Positions 46,657-55,821 are shown, counted from the stretch's first letter. The stretch: DNA of 63,833 nucleotides from an uncultured Phocaeicola sp. (GCA_944320885.1 CALUJE010000017.1:1-63833); one strand, 5' to 3'. Notes: a model not told the origin generated them from the letters alone. Program-made: numbers and translations.

Positions 46657-47298
46657 TTATCTGAGATACATATTATACATTTTCTCATCACCAACGGTTG
46701 ATGACGGACCATGTCCGGAATATATTTTTGTTTCGTCAGGAAGCGTCAGTATTTTCTCTTTGATTCCGTTTATCAGCATTTCTTCTCCTCCGCCTCCGAA
46801 ATCAGTACGTCCGATGCTGAACCTGAACAGGACATCGCCGGTAAACAATACGTTTTCTTCTTTGCAATAGAAGCACAAGGAACCGAGTGAATGTCCCGGA
46901 ATGTGGAATATGCTGAACTTGTGATTACCAAATACAACGGTATCCTTTTCATCCAGGAAACCTTTCAGGGGAACCGGATCTTCGCATTCGCGTATTCCGA
47001 AAACGGCGATCCGTTCTTTTATCTGTTCCAGCCACGGCAAGTCTGCTTTGTGGGCTTCGGCCTTGATACCGAATTCTTTCCACATGAACGGATTGCCAAA
47101 CACATGGTCAAAATGGAGATGCGTGTCGAGCAAATGTGTAATATTCAGATTGTTTTCAAGGATGAATTGTTTTAACTCTTCCTTTTCATTGTCATAGTAA
47201 CAGCCGCAGTCAATAACAACGGCTTCTTTGGTTTCATCCCATACCACGTAAGTGTTTACGGGAAGCATATTGAATTCAAATTTCTTAATGTTAAGCAT
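46657..47298 (-). CDS. Metallo-beta-lactamase fold hydrolase, glyoxalase II-like
   Basis: From the ATG at 47298 this 213-aa protein shows the metal motif T59-H60-x-H62-x-D64-H65 in THLHFDHVFG. The next histidine lies in HIPGHSLGSLCFY, the aspartate in FTGDVLFRFSIGRTD, and the last histidine in YSGHGPSST. The family includes glyoxalase II and other thioester hydrolases; substrate is unknown. The open frame extends to a TTG at 47346, but that overlaps rsmG, and the ATG at 47298 lies 13 bases after its stop codon. It is cytosolic. Confidence 0.88.
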   Translation of the reverse strand: MLNIKKFEFNMLPVNTYVVWDETKEAVVIDCGCYYDNEKEELKQFILENNLNITHLLDTHLHFDHVFGNPFMWKEFGIKAEAHKADLPWLEQIKERIAVFGIRECEDPVPLKGFLDEKDTVVFGNHKFSIFHIPGHSLGSLCFYCKEENVLFTGDVLFRFSIGRTDFGGGGEEMLINGIKEKILTLPDETKIYSGHGPSSTVGDEKMYNMYLR

Positions 47299-47311
47299 AG
47301 AGTGGACGATT

Positions 47312-47932
47312 TTAAATGGAAACATATACCACTTTCTTTGTATCAAAGAATTCTTCGCTGAAATAGTCTTTCAGATTATATATGTTGGTATGGTTTTTAA
47401 ACTGCATGGTTTCGTTCTGCAATTCTCCTCCTTTCAGGCATATCAATCCGTTGGGATGTGCGTTCTTTGATTCTTTTGAAATGTTCTTTCGTATGATTTT
47501 GACCAAATCGTTCAGTGGCATAACCGCGCGGCTGACTACAAAATCAAACATCTGTTTTTCTTCTTCGGCCCGGCAATGTCTTAAGCTGACGTTCTGAAGT
47601 CCGATGGCTGTCGATACTTCGGTAGCCACCTTTATTTTCTTTCCGATACTGTCTACCAGATGAAAGTGACATTCAGGAAACATGATTGCCAAAGGTATTC
47701 CCGGAAATCCTCCACCGGTTCCCAAGTCCATGATTTGTGTGCCGTTACGGAAGTTAATGATTTTAGCAATGCCCAGTGAGTGTAATACGTGATGCTCATA
47801 CAGATTGGTTATGTCTTTGCGCGATATTACATTTATTTTGGCATTCCAGTCGGTATACAAGTCATAAAGGGCAGCAAACTGTTCTTTCTGTTTGTCGGTT
47901 AGTTCCGGAAAATATTTTAATATAATGTCCAT
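47312..47932 (-). CDS. rsmG: 16S rRNA (guanine527-N7)-methyltransferase
   Basis: RsmG (GidB) methylates G527 of 16S rRNA using AdoMet. The 206-aa protein has HVLHSLGIAKII and the AdoMet loop DLGTGGGFPGIPLAI, followed by FHLVDSIGKKIKVA and SRAVMPLNDLV. These are the family signatures. It lies between a DUF3298 lipoprotein gene and the MBL hydrolase gene. Confidence 0.95.
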   Translation of the reverse strand: MDIILKYFPELTDKQKEQFAALYDLYTDWNAKINVISRKDITNLYEHHVLHSLGIAKIINFRNGTQIMDLGTGGGFPGIPLAIMFPECHFHLVDSIGKKIKVATEVSTAIGLQNVSLRHCRAEEEKQMFDFVVSRAVMPLNDLVKIIRKNISKESKNAHPNGLICLKGGELQNETMQFKNHTNIYNLKDYFSEEFFDTKKVVYVSI

Positions 47933-47960
47933 TTGTTCAAGATGTATGGTTATAAACGTT

Positions 47961-48758
47961 CTATTTAAGAATATCTTTTAAAGACTCATAAGGGATGGTT
48001 ATTTCTGTAGGACCGGCAGCATAAGGTGCTATTTCGTATGCGTTGTAATAGAACTTTATACCGTCAGGGCTCAGCAGAAAGTTTTTAGAGGGGTACATGT
48101 CGGTCCAGTTCAGATAACCTTCCTCATGCAGCTCATCAATGCTTTCAACCTGCAGATGATCTTTCAATGCATCCAGCAGGATGACAGTAAGAGGCTCTTT
48201 GTAATTTTCAACGAAAACATCTTCCAGCTGTAATTGTTTTCCGGTGGCCTTGCTGAAATTCATATAAGATATGGTATGACTGCCGTGCGCACCTCCTTCA
48301 TAACTGATTAATTCAAGCTGATATCCCCAAATGCTGTCGAGTGCAACGGTCTGTTTGCTGTTTAGGGTATATTCATAATTATACCATGCACTGACTTCTC
48401 CTTTCTTGACATCTTCCTGATAAAAAGGCATGATATCCTCCTTGTAATGTTTCAGATAGGAGTTTTTGAATGAATCTACGGCTGCCTGAGGAGTTAGATT
48501 CTCATATTCAAATGCGGCATATACGATAGCTTTGTTGATGACCTGGTTTATGCTGTCATCGGGTGTGGCATATTTTAGATTTATCTGAAAGTTGCATTGG
48601 GGTGACAGGGAGTCATTTTCTACCAGCTTTTGCGGTACATTGACAACAATTGAATCAAAGTGAGTGGGCAAACCGCTTGCTTTTTGCTGTTGGCACCCGC
48701 TCATTGCCAATGCTATGACAGTAGCTGTTATGGCAGATGTTACGTAGGGTATTCTCAT
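47961..48758 (-). CDS. DUF3298-type lipoprotein
   Basis: This 265-aa protein starts with a lipoprotein signal peptide, with lipobox LAMSGC (cysteine at about residue 22), so it should be anchored in a membrane, facing the periplasm or surface. The rest resembles DUF3298/DUF4163 proteins (RsiV-like fold), including YEYTLNSKQTVALDS, LISYEGGAHGSHTISYMNF and the final AAGPTEITIPYESLKDIL. The family's role in Bacteroidota is unknown. It leads a minus-strand operon with rsmG. Confidence 0.87.
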   Translation of the reverse strand: MRIPYVTSAITATVIALAMSGCQQQKASGLPTHFDSIVVNVPQKLVENDSLSPQCNFQINLKYATPDDSINQVINKAIVYAAFEYENLTPQAAVDSFKNSYLKHYKEDIMPFYQEDVKKGEVSAWYNYEYTLNSKQTVALDSIWGYQLELISYEGGAHGSHTISYMNFSKATGKQLQLEDVFVENYKEPLTVILLDALKDHLQVESIDELHEEGYLNWTDMYPSKNFLLSPDGIKFYYNAYEIAPYAAGPTEITIPYESLKDILK

Positions 48759-48792
48759 ATATTTATCTGATTTTTATGAATACTATTATCTG

Positions 48793-48800
48793 CAAAGGTA
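48793..48800 (-). promoter_or_regulatory. DUF3298 gene promoter -7 box (TACCTTTG)
   Basis: The minus strand reads TACCTTTG followed by C, matching TAnnTTTG, 34 bases upstream of the start codon at 48758. Confidence 0.62.
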
Positions 48801-48869
48801 ATTGTTTCTTCTATTATTTTATTGCTCCGTCCGTTTTTTATTTCTTTATCGTTGTATAAATAAAAAATA

Positions 48870-48923
48870 CAGGCTATGCTTTTTATTTTTATAACTTGTA
48901 AAAACAAAAAACATAGCCTGTGT
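48870..48923 (-). terminator. Long hairpin after the GH28 gene
   Basis: ACAGGCTATG (48870-48879) pairs with CATAGCCTGT at 48912-48921, and the inner T-rich and A-rich arms pair further with a few mismatches. It lies about 95 bases after the stop codon of the GH28 gene. Inside it lies a copy of the TTTTTATAACTT repeat. Confidence 0.6.
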
Positions 48924-48987
48924 CCGTAGGTTTTATAACTTATCTTTTTATAAAAGTAGGCTATAAATATTATTTTTATAACTGATG
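48871..48987. repeat. Direct repeat AGGCTAT-N7-ATTTTTATAACT
   Basis: AGGCTAT, seven bases, then ATTTTTATAACT occurs at 48871-48895 and again at 48958-48982, 87 bases apart. A third TTTTATAACTTAT lies between them. A related AGGCTATG...TATTTATAAGTTATG and an inverted TTATAACTTATAAATA occur at 11231-11311. The copies suggest a small dispersed element. Confidence 0.55.
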
Positions 48988-49013
48988 TTTTTTTCTTGGC
49001 CGGAAGATATCTT

Positions 49014-50426
49014 TTATTTGAAAAGATTGTCTTTTGCACTGGCGGTAGAGGGGATACCTACCCGGCCACCGAGGTTACAGTTGTTTACTTGTACATTCTG
49101 GGTGTACGTAAAGCTTAATGCTGTTTTTACCTCATTAATGTTGATGTTCTCAAAAAAGACATTGCGGATAGGTTGGGAGGGAGTTCCCTGCAGTACCAGT
49201 CCGGCAGCTTTTGCTCTGTTACACTTTATGTTGTTTACATAAATGTTTTCTACAGTAGTGAAGTGATTGTTGTCAAGGCCTTCACCTGCATACATTGATG
49301 TGGCATAAAACAAATCTTCCACTTCGTCAAATTCGCAATCATTTACGTATATGTTTCGGATAAATCCGCCTCTGTCGGGATTGGTCTTTATATAGATACC
49401 TCTTTTGCAGTAACCACCGTATGTACAGTTCTCTACGAATACATTCTGGATTCCTGCCGACATTTCACTTCCCAGTACCACAGCGTGCAGTCCCTTGAAG
49501 TGACAGTTGCGGATAATGATATTCTCAGAAGGTATGGCAGTACGCCAGCCGTCATTGTCACGTCCGCACTTGATGGCAACATTGTCATCTCCATTATTGA
49601 ATTTTATGTTTTCAATAAGAATATTCCGTGAATATTCCGGGTCAATGCCGTCATTGTTTACCAGTTTGGCATCGTAACGGATGGCGCGGCAGATAATGTT
49701 TTCCGATTTCAGGAGATGGATACACCAGAAAGGAGCATTGGTGATGAATACATCGGCAATGGTTATGTTCTTACAACCGAAGAACTGTATCAGTTGCGGA
49801 CGCAGCCAGTATCCTTCTCCGAAGTTTCGGTTCTCTACCGGTGTTTCATTATGATTCATTTCACGGCTTAGAGTTTGTCCTGCCTTTTGCCGGCTTTTCC
49901 ATGTAGCAAAAGTAGTCCCCGCATTTCCGTCAATGGTTCCCTTACCGATGATAGAGACATTTTCCAGCTGGTATCCGTAGATAAAAGGACTGTAGTTTTG
50001 CAAAAATGTTCCTTCCCAGCTTGTTTTGACTAAAGGTAGATAATGTTTGGGGTCTGGTGAGAACTTGATGACGGCTCCTTCCTGAATGTCCAGACAAACA
50101 TTGCTCACAAAGTGAATAGGGCCTTCAAGCAAATATTCTCCGGGTGGGACAATGATATGGGCTCCACCGGCTTTTTCTGCCTTTTTCATCGCCTTGTCAA
50201 AAGCAGGTTTACAATCTTTTGTTCCATTTCCTTTGGCGCCAAAAGATGTGATATCCAAAGTTTTTTCTGGGATGGTAGCTCCTGTTATAAACTGCAGGAT
50301 GGAGTCTCTTTTTGCTGTCCATCCGAAATCATTTTCCGCCTGTGCCGTATGGGATAGCAGTCCGAGGAAGCACAGAAGTGACAGAACTTTTGGGGTAAAA
50401 ACAGTGTGTTTTAAAAAGCTTTTCAT
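49014..50426 (-). CDS. GH28 polygalacturonase-like secreted glycosidase
   Basis: This 470-aa protein has a signal peptide ending about HTAQA (residue 30) and a right-handed parallel beta-helix of the GH28 family. Catalytic-site elements are present in order: NNDGIDPEYS (from N-x-D), NGDDNVAIKCG (the paired aspartates), LHAVVLGSEMSAG (in place of the G-H-G motif), and RGIYIKT (the R-x-K motif). DGNAGTTFATW precedes them. GH28 enzymes cleave galacturonan in pectin. The gene has its own promoter and no SusC/SusD neighbours here, so it may work alone in the periplasm. Confidence 0.88.
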   Translation of the reverse strand: MKSFLKHTVFTPKVLSLLCFLGLLSHTAQAENDFGWTAKRDSILQFITGATIPEKTLDITSFGAKGNGTKDCKPAFDKAMKKAEKAGGAHIIVPPGEYLLEGPIHFVSNVCLDIQEGAVIKFSPDPKHYLPLVKTSWEGTFLQNYSPFIYGYQLENVSIIGKGTIDGNAGTTFATWKSRQKAGQTLSREMNHNETPVENRNFGEGYWLRPQLIQFFGCKNITIADVFITNAPFWCIHLLKSENIICRAIRYDAKLVNNDGIDPEYSRNILIENIKFNNGDDNVAIKCGRDNDGWRTAIPSENIIIRNCHFKGLHAVVLGSEMSAGIQNVFVENCTYGGYCKRGIYIKTNPDRGGFIRNIYVNDCEFDEVEDLFYATSMYAGEGLDNNHFTTVENIYVNNIKCNRAKAAGLVLQGTPSQPIRNVFFENININEVKTALSFTYTQNVQVNNCNLGGRVGIPSTASAKDNLFK

Positions 50427-50460
50427 AGTTGTTTTCTGTATTTGAAAAATAAATATGAGT

Positions 50461-50468
50461 CAAAGATA
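50461..50468 (-). promoter_or_regulatory. GH28 gene promoter -7 box (TATCTTTG)
   Basis: The minus strand reads TATCTTTG followed by A, matching TAnnTTTG, 34 bases upstream of the start codon. Confidence 0.6.
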
Positions 50469-50624
50469 ACAACAAAAAAACAAGAAATGAGCCTGTTGAC
50501 CGCATAAATGTGCGGAGTGATTATTATTAAGAGAATTTCTTAATCAGTGATTGCAACAGAGAAAATTTTGAAAAGCGGATAAAAAATAAATTCTTCAAAA
50601 GAAGGTGCACATTTTATATTTCTT

Positions 50625-50632
50625 TAAATTTG
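50625..50632 (+). promoter_or_regulatory. Uracil permease promoter -7 box (TAAATTTG)
   Basis: TAAATTTG followed by C fits TAnnTTTG and lies 25 bases before the ATG at 50658. Confidence 0.62.
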
Positions 50633-50657
50633 CCTGAATCAAAAAAACAAATTTATT

Positions 50658-51863
50658 ATGAGTTCATCAGGAACAGAACTATCATCGGTCAGAAAAGGGA
50701 TTGTGGGAGTACAATTCCTCTTTGTTGCTTTCGGTGCAACGGTATTGGTTCCTTTACTGGTAGGGCTAGACCCTTCGACGGCATTGTTTACTGCCGGTAT
50801 AGGTACCTTGGTATTTCATTTGGTAAGTAAGGGAAAGGTACCGATTTTTTTGGGAAGCAGCTTTGCTTTTATCGCTCCGATTATTAAGGCTACTGAATTA
50901 TATGGATTGCCGGGAACCCTTTTTGGTCTGATGGGAGTGGGGCTGGTCTATTTCGCGATGAGCGTCCTGGTAAAATGGCAGGGAATATCTGTGATAAACC
51001 GTATTTTTCCTCCGGTTGTGATAGGGCCGGTTATTATTCTGATTGGTATATCTCTTGCCGGAACCGGTGTGAAGATGGCGGAGGAAAACTGGTTGCTGGC
51101 CTTGATTTCACTGGCAACGGCAGTATTGGTATCTATTAAAGCCAAAGGCCTGTTAAGGTTGATTCCTATTTTCAGCGGTATCGTTGTGGGTTATCTGGTG
51201 GCTCTTTTCTTTTATGACGTAGATTTAAGTGGAGTTCGTGATGCCGCATGGCTGGGACTTCCTAAATTTGTACATCCGGCTTTTTCATGGGAAGCCTTGG
51301 TTTTTATGTTGCCTGTTGCCATAGCTCCGGTTATAGAACATATCGGAAATATATATGTGGTAAATACGGTGGCCGACAAGGACTTTGTCAAAGATCCGGG
51401 ACTGCACAGAACATTGTTGGGTGATGGTATTGCCTGCATGATAGCAGGAATTCTCGGCGGTCCTCCTGTGACAACTTATGCAGAGGTTACGGGAGCCATG
51501 TCTATAACGAAAGTTACTAATCCTCAGGTAATACGTATAGCTGCCATAACGGCAATTGTTTTTTCAATGGTAGGTAAAGTCAGTGCTTTGTTGAAGTCTA
51601 TTCCCAATCCGGTATTGGGAGGTATCATGCTGCTGCTTTTCGGAACGATTGCTACTGCCGGAGTTGCCAATATGTTACAGCATAAAGTAGATTTGACCAA
51701 CATACGGAATATTGTTATTTTCTCGTTGACTCTGACAATCGGTATTGGTGGTGCAACTTTTACCTGGGGTGAGTTGTCTCTTTCAGGCATTGGACTGGCA
51801 GCCATTGTGGGTGTTGTACTGAATTTGATTTTACCTCATGATAATGAAAAGATAAAACTATGA
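50658..51863 (+). CDS. uraA: Uracil permease, nucleobase:cation symporter-2 family
   Basis: This 401-aa inner-membrane protein has the NCS2/UraA fold with about 14 membrane segments. Family segments include FLGSSFAFIAPIIKA, LPVAIAPVIEHIGNIYVVN with the substrate-contact glutamate, and GGPPVTTYAEVTGAMSITK. UraA takes up uracil with a proton. The gene has its own promoter and overlaps the next gene by four bases (ATGA). Pyrimidine salvage makes sense in a genome that also carries pyrBI. Confidence 0.93.
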   Translation: MSSSGTELSSVRKGIVGVQFLFVAFGATVLVPLLVGLDPSTALFTAGIGTLVFHLVSKGKVPIFLGSSFAFIAPIIKATELYGLPGTLFGLMGVGLVYFAMSVLVKWQGISVINRIFPPVVIGPVIILIGISLAGTGVKMAEENWLLALISLATAVLVSIKAKGLLRLIPIFSGIVVGYLVALFFYDVDLSGVRDAAWLGLPKFVHPAFSWEALVFMLPVAIAPVIEHIGNIYVVNTVADKDFVKDPGLHRTLLGDGIACMIAGILGGPPVTTYAEVTGAMSITKVTNPQVIRIAAITAIVFSMVGKVSALLKSIPNPVLGGIMLLLFGTIATAGVANMLQHKVDLTNIRNIVIFSLTLTIGIGGATFTWGELSLSGIGLAAIVGVVLNLILPHDNEKIKL

Positions 51864-52435
51864 ATAACAGGTCTATGAATTTGAAAAGTGTGATAATGTT
51901 TTTATGCCTTGTTTCCATTCACTTGAGTATGATGGCTGGTAATAAGTATGAATGCATGCAGGAAATAAGGAAAACTTTGTTTAATACAACGGGTAAGTCA
52001 CTGGGCAGTGCTGAAGAAAATATCGATAATCTGTTCAAGAACTTTCCGATTATGATTCAGAATGCAAGTCGTGTGAAGTTCGAATCCTATCAGTATGTAG
52101 GTATAGTGAAGAACGGAAAGAAAGCTACTTCATATCTGAAAAAGAATTTTACTAACGGACCACAATGGAAAATGAATATGAAGCATGCTGCAGACGGTTC
52201 GGCAAAAGGGAATCTCACAGGAAAGGTGGCATCCATTGATACGGATGTGATTCCTTTCTCGAAAGAAAAAGCTGGAATGATGGCGGATGAGTGGGCAGAA
52301 CAGCTGGTGGGTTACAGTGTGTATATGATTCGTTTTACCTTAGACATGCAGGCCTATAAGTATTATATTTTCATTGATACGAATACTAACGAGGTGTTTT
52401 TACCTGGTAACATATTCGGATTCAGCTTTGAATAA
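51860..52435 (+). CDS. Secreted protein of unknown function, coupled to uraA
   Basis: This 191-aa protein has a hydrophobic N-terminal signal (VIMFLCLVSIHLSMMAG, cleavage about residue 26). Then comes a mixed helical and strand region with MQEIRKTLFNTTGKSLG and ASRVKFESYQYVGI. I recognise no family. Its start overlaps the uraA stop, so it is cotranslated, though a role with the permease is not evident. A second ATG at 51875 is possible. A strong shared terminator follows. Confidence 0.7.
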   Translation: MNNRSMNLKSVIMFLCLVSIHLSMMAGNKYECMQEIRKTLFNTTGKSLGSAEENIDNLFKNFPIMIQNASRVKFESYQYVGIVKNGKKATSYLKKNFTNGPQWKMNMKHAADGSAKGNLTGKVASIDTDVIPFSKEKAGMMADEWAEQLVGYSVYMIRFTLDMQAYKYYIFIDTNTNEVFLPGNIFGFSFE

Positions 52436-52446
52436 ACGATATATAT

Positions 52447-52490
52447 AAAAAACTCTCCGGCTACCGTAAAAGGATACCGGAGAGTTTTTT
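52447..52490. terminator. Bidirectional terminator between convergent genes
   Basis: AAAAAACTCTCCGG (52447-52460) pairs perfectly with CCGGAGAGTTTTTT (52477-52490). The 14-bp stem has A and T tracts on both sides and lies between the uraA-linked gene and thiD. Confidence 0.92.
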
Positions 52491-52509
52491 ATTGTGTATG
52501 CATTGCTCC

Positions 52510-53313
52510 TCATGACATTTTCAGCCATTTATAGAAATGAGTAACGGGACCTATGCCGCTTCCGAATTTATAGGTAGCTCCTTCCTTAATGGCATTGTGA
52601 ATGTAGTCTTCGGCCAGTCTGACAGCTTCCTCTACCGGATGTCCCTGTGAGAGGAATGCGGCAATGGAAGAAGAGAATGTACATCCTGTACCATTTACAT
52701 TTTTTGTATTGATTTTTTCTTTTACATATTTTTGAATGCTGTGGTCTTTTGAGCTGAATGCATCCATCAGATTTTCTTTATAAGGGATGGACTTTACAAT
52801 TGCGGCATTTCCCCACTGGCACAGTTCTTTCATATCGTCTTCAGGATTTTCTCCGCAGAAGTCATGTTTCAACAACAAGTTTGCTTCTCTGTAATTGGGA
52901 GTAATGATAGTGGCCAAAGGAAAAAGATATTCTTTATAGGCTTCTATGGCATCGGGCTCAATCAGAGGCTCTCCGGTAGAATTAACCATTACGGGGTCGA
53001 CTACCAGAGGTATGTCAGGATAATCTTTCAATGTCTCGGCAACAGCCTTGATTACTTCCTTTTTAAAGAGCATTCCAGTTTTTATGGCCGAAGCGTGTAC
53101 GTCGTCCAGAAAGGAACGTACCTGTCCGATAATCAGTTCGACTGGAAGAGGAAAAACTTCCTTGACTTGCATGGTGTCTTCGTTGACAATACAAGTTAAT
53201 GCACCGGCAGCATAACTTCCACAGGCAGATATGGCTTTAATATCGGCCTGTACACCGGCGCTTCCCAATGGTTCGCTTCCTGCGATAGCCAGAACTTTTG
53301 GATATTCTTTCAT
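52510..53313 (-). CDS. thiD: Phosphomethylpyrimidine kinase family protein (ThiD-like)
   Basis: This 267-aa kinase of the ribokinase fold matches ThiD, which phosphorylates hydroxymethylpyrimidine and its phosphate for thiamine synthesis. From 53313 it begins MKEYPKVLAIAGSEPLGSAG. The usual substrate motif AGSDSSGGAG is changed to AGSEPLGSAG. The ATP-side NGTGCTFSSSIAAFL motif is intact. The final segment GSGIGPVTHFYKW fits ThiD. The frame extends to an ATG at 53373, but this overlaps the peptidase gene; the start 24 bases after its stop is preferred. Confidence 0.82.
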   Translation of the reverse strand: MKEYPKVLAIAGSEPLGSAGVQADIKAISACGSYAAGALTCIVNEDTMQVKEVFPLPVELIIGQVRSFLDDVHASAIKTGMLFKKEVIKAVAETLKDYPDIPLVVDPVMVNSTGEPLIEPDAIEAYKEYLFPLATIITPNYREANLLLKHDFCGENPEDDMKELCQWGNAAIVKSIPYKENLMDAFSSKDHSIQKYVKEKINTKNVNGTGCTFSSSIAAFLSQGHPVEEAVRLAEDYIHNAIKEGATYKFGSGIGPVTHFYKWLKMS

Positions 53314-53336
53314 AGTTTGAGGTGTTTTTAGGTTGA

Positions 53337-55790
53337 TTATATATTTCTTTTCGGATACAGACTTTCCCACCATAGAGGGTCATTCTGTAGCCATTTGGCA
53401 AACCATGCAAAGATAGTATTTTGCCATTTTATACGTTTATTGTAATCCAATATTTGATGGTTTTGTCCGTCTACTACAATGAAATCAGTTTCACGGCCCA
53501 GCATTTTCAAAGCGGTAAACATCTGGATACTTTCACCAATAGGAACGTTTGTATCGTCGGAACCATGCAAGAAAAGTATGGGAGTATGAATCTTGTCTGC
53601 GTGAAACAAAGGACTGTGTTCTGTATACAATGCAGCATTGTTCCAGGGATAACTGTCGGCCGAGGCTGCTTCACTGTATGAATATCCCCAATAACCTTCT
53701 CCCCAGTAACTGGTTATGTTGCTGATTCCTGCATGCGATATGGCAGCGGCGAAGATATCTGTTTTGGTTTGAAGATATTGAGTCATGAATCCTCCGTATG
53801 AAGCTCCGATGCATCCTATTTTGTCTTTGTTGACAAACTGATGTTCCTTGCAGAAATTTTTTGTGCCTTCTATGATATCATCGGCAGTATAGTCTCCCCA
53901 GCTGTTGACATGGCGTGCTGAGAATTCCTGTCCGAATCCGGTTGCTCCACTTGGCTGTATTACATATACTACATACCCCAATGCAGCATAAGCATTGTGT
54001 GGGTATCTGCTTTCGAAAGTACGTTCGGTTGGTACACATCCACCATAATAATTGACGATGAGCGGATATTTCTTGTTGGCATCGAAATGGGGAGGCAAGT
54101 AGTAGCGGCCGTATATCGTATCACCCCGTGAGTTGACATAATTCCAGTCTTTGCATTCGCCCAGTTCTATATCTTTTAAGATGTTACTGCTTAAATCTTC
54201 ATGAAGCAGGCTTTTGTTGTTTTTGAGATTTAGCAGATACAGACGGTCGGCATTTGAAACACTCTCACCGTAATAAGCCAATGACGGAGAAGTAGCCGAG
54301 AGTGTAAACTGTTCTATCACATCTTCTGATGTTGGTATCTGAGTTATTTCTCCGGATGGTACTTTCATGCAGTACAGACTGATATAATCTTTGTTGTTTG
54401 CAGTGAAATATACGTTTCCGTCGGCCTTGTTCCATTCAACGTTTAGGACTGAAGGATTGAAATCTTTGGTCAAAGGTTCTATTTTACGGGTTGTCATATC
54501 AAACATGTAAAGCTGATTATCAAACTGACTGGCAATTTTTTGTGAACCAATATTCAGTCCGATATTGTTGAATGCCTCTCCTGAACCCATTACAAGCATA
54601 TTCTTGCTGTCGGGCGATAGAATACAGTTTGAAATGAATCCTTCATTTGTAAGAAGAGTATCGATACTCATTGTTTCGGTGTCCATTTTGTAGACAGACG
54701 ATAAAAGGAATGGTCTTTCTGTGATACGTTGTCTGTTTGAGGTGAATATGATACTTTTTCCGTCTTCGGAGATACTGTTGCAATAAATGTTATTGTAGCC
54801 ATAGGTGAGGCGTTGCATCATTCCGTTTGCCAGATTGTATTTAGCCAGGTAGCTGCGGTTTCTCCAACCGGGCTGTCGGTCGTCCGGTTCAAGAATTCTG
54901 TAAATATCCTTTTCCTCCTTAGGCCCCTCATCCGATAGTGTATATAACAGATAGTTCTCTGAAGGAGCTATCTGAAAGCTCCCGTCCGGAATGTTGTATG
55001 CCAATGTTTGTTCATGACCATTTTTGGGGTCGACGGTGATTAAGTCTTTTCCGTATACATTTTTTCGAACATAGTAGTATCGGTTGCTTTTGGGCATCCA
55101 ATGAATCTCTTCTTTCCTTTCAGCCACGATATTGCCGTTGGTCAAATCAGTAACACGGGTGATATGTTCGTTTGCGGAGTCATCAAAAGTTGTTACATAT
55201 TTTGTAATCAGATATTTCCCGTTAGAAGAAAGCTCTATTCCGCTGAAACGGGTTCCGTTCAATACATCTTTCAATGTATAAAGACGTTTACCTTCGTTGT
55301 TTATGGTGAAAACGTTTTCCTGTTCGCTTTCCAGACTTACTGAAATATTCTCATTCTTGTTGGGTCCCGTCAGACATTTTATGACAAATTCATGAGTTGC
55401 CGGAAGCAGGGTTATCTCTTCGTCTTTGTTTTCTTTTCCGTCAATATATACTACATAATGCTGTATTCCCTTTATTTTTAGTCTGGCTTTTGCATAATGA
55501 GTATTGTTTACAGAAAATCCAACCAGATGCAAGGCATGAGTGCTGCTTTGTGGCAGTTCTCCGTTTATCAGTTTCTGAGTACTGTTTCGCAGTATGTTTA
55601 ATGAAATTCCACTGTTCAGAAGTTCTTTTTCTGTAAATGCTTTTGAATTCACATCTTCTGATTCGGCCATAAATGGCATATGCACTTCATAAGGACCAGC
55701 ATAGTGCAATTCATGAATGGTTTTCTCTTCGGCCCATGCGGAGAGAGCTCCAAAACATAGGGCACAGCTTACAATCAATTTATTGTTCAT
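53337..55790 (-). CDS. S9 family prolyl oligopeptidase-type peptidase
   Basis: This 817-aa protein has a signal peptide ending about LSAWA (residue 20), so it is periplasmic. A beta-propeller-like domain comes first (about 150-540), then the alpha/beta-hydrolase domain. The catalytic triad is visible: S664 in GASYGGFM, D746 in HGSDDTNVP and H778 in GQNHQIL. Peptidases of this family cut short peptides, typically after proline or similar residues. It shares a strand with thiD downstream and is likely cotranscribed. A promoter box is at 55822-55829, divergent from the beta-helix gene. Confidence 0.93.
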   Translation of the reverse strand: MNNKLIVSCALCFGALSAWAEEKTIHELHYAGPYEVHMPFMAESEDVNSKAFTEKELLNSGISLNILRNSTQKLINGELPQSSTHALHLVGFSVNNTHYAKARLKIKGIQHYVVYIDGKENKDEEITLLPATHEFVIKCLTGPNKNENISVSLESEQENVFTINNEGKRLYTLKDVLNGTRFSGIELSSNGKYLITKYVTTFDDSANEHITRVTDLTNGNIVAERKEEIHWMPKSNRYYYVRKNVYGKDLITVDPKNGHEQTLAYNIPDGSFQIAPSENYLLYTLSDEGPKEEKDIYRILEPDDRQPGWRNRSYLAKYNLANGMMQRLTYGYNNIYCNSISEDGKSIIFTSNRQRITERPFLLSSVYKMDTETMSIDTLLTNEGFISNCILSPDSKNMLVMGSGEAFNNIGLNIGSQKIASQFDNQLYMFDMTTRKIEPLTKDFNPSVLNVEWNKADGNVYFTANNKDYISLYCMKVPSGEITQIPTSEDVIEQFTLSATSPSLAYYGESVSNADRLYLLNLKNNKSLLHEDLSSNILKDIELGECKDWNYVNSRGDTIYGRYYLPPHFDANKKYPLIVNYYGGCVPTERTFESRYPHNAYAALGYVVYVIQPSGATGFGQEFSARHVNSWGDYTADDIIEGTKNFCKEHQFVNKDKIGCIGASYGGFMTQYLQTKTDIFAAAISHAGISNITSYWGEGYWGYSYSEAASADSYPWNNAALYTEHSPLFHADKIHTPILFLHGSDDTNVPIGESIQMFTALKMLGRETDFIVVDGQNHQILDYNKRIKWQNTIFAWFAKWLQNDPLWWESLYPKRNI

Positions 55791-55821
55791 ATTAGGATTA
55801 GGTTTTTAATTGTTATACCTG

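Noticed and set aside
47299..47346. N-terminal extension of the MBL hydrolase
   Set aside because: It needs a TTG start inside rsmG; the ATG at 47298 gives the normal family start.
48755..49039. Minus-strand open frame between the GH28 and DUF3298 genes
   Set aside because: It covers hairpins and repeats, is low in complexity and overlaps both flanking genes.
53314..53373. N-terminal extension of the ThiD-like kinase
   Set aside because: It would overlap the end of the peptidase gene by 37 bases and has no family similarity.
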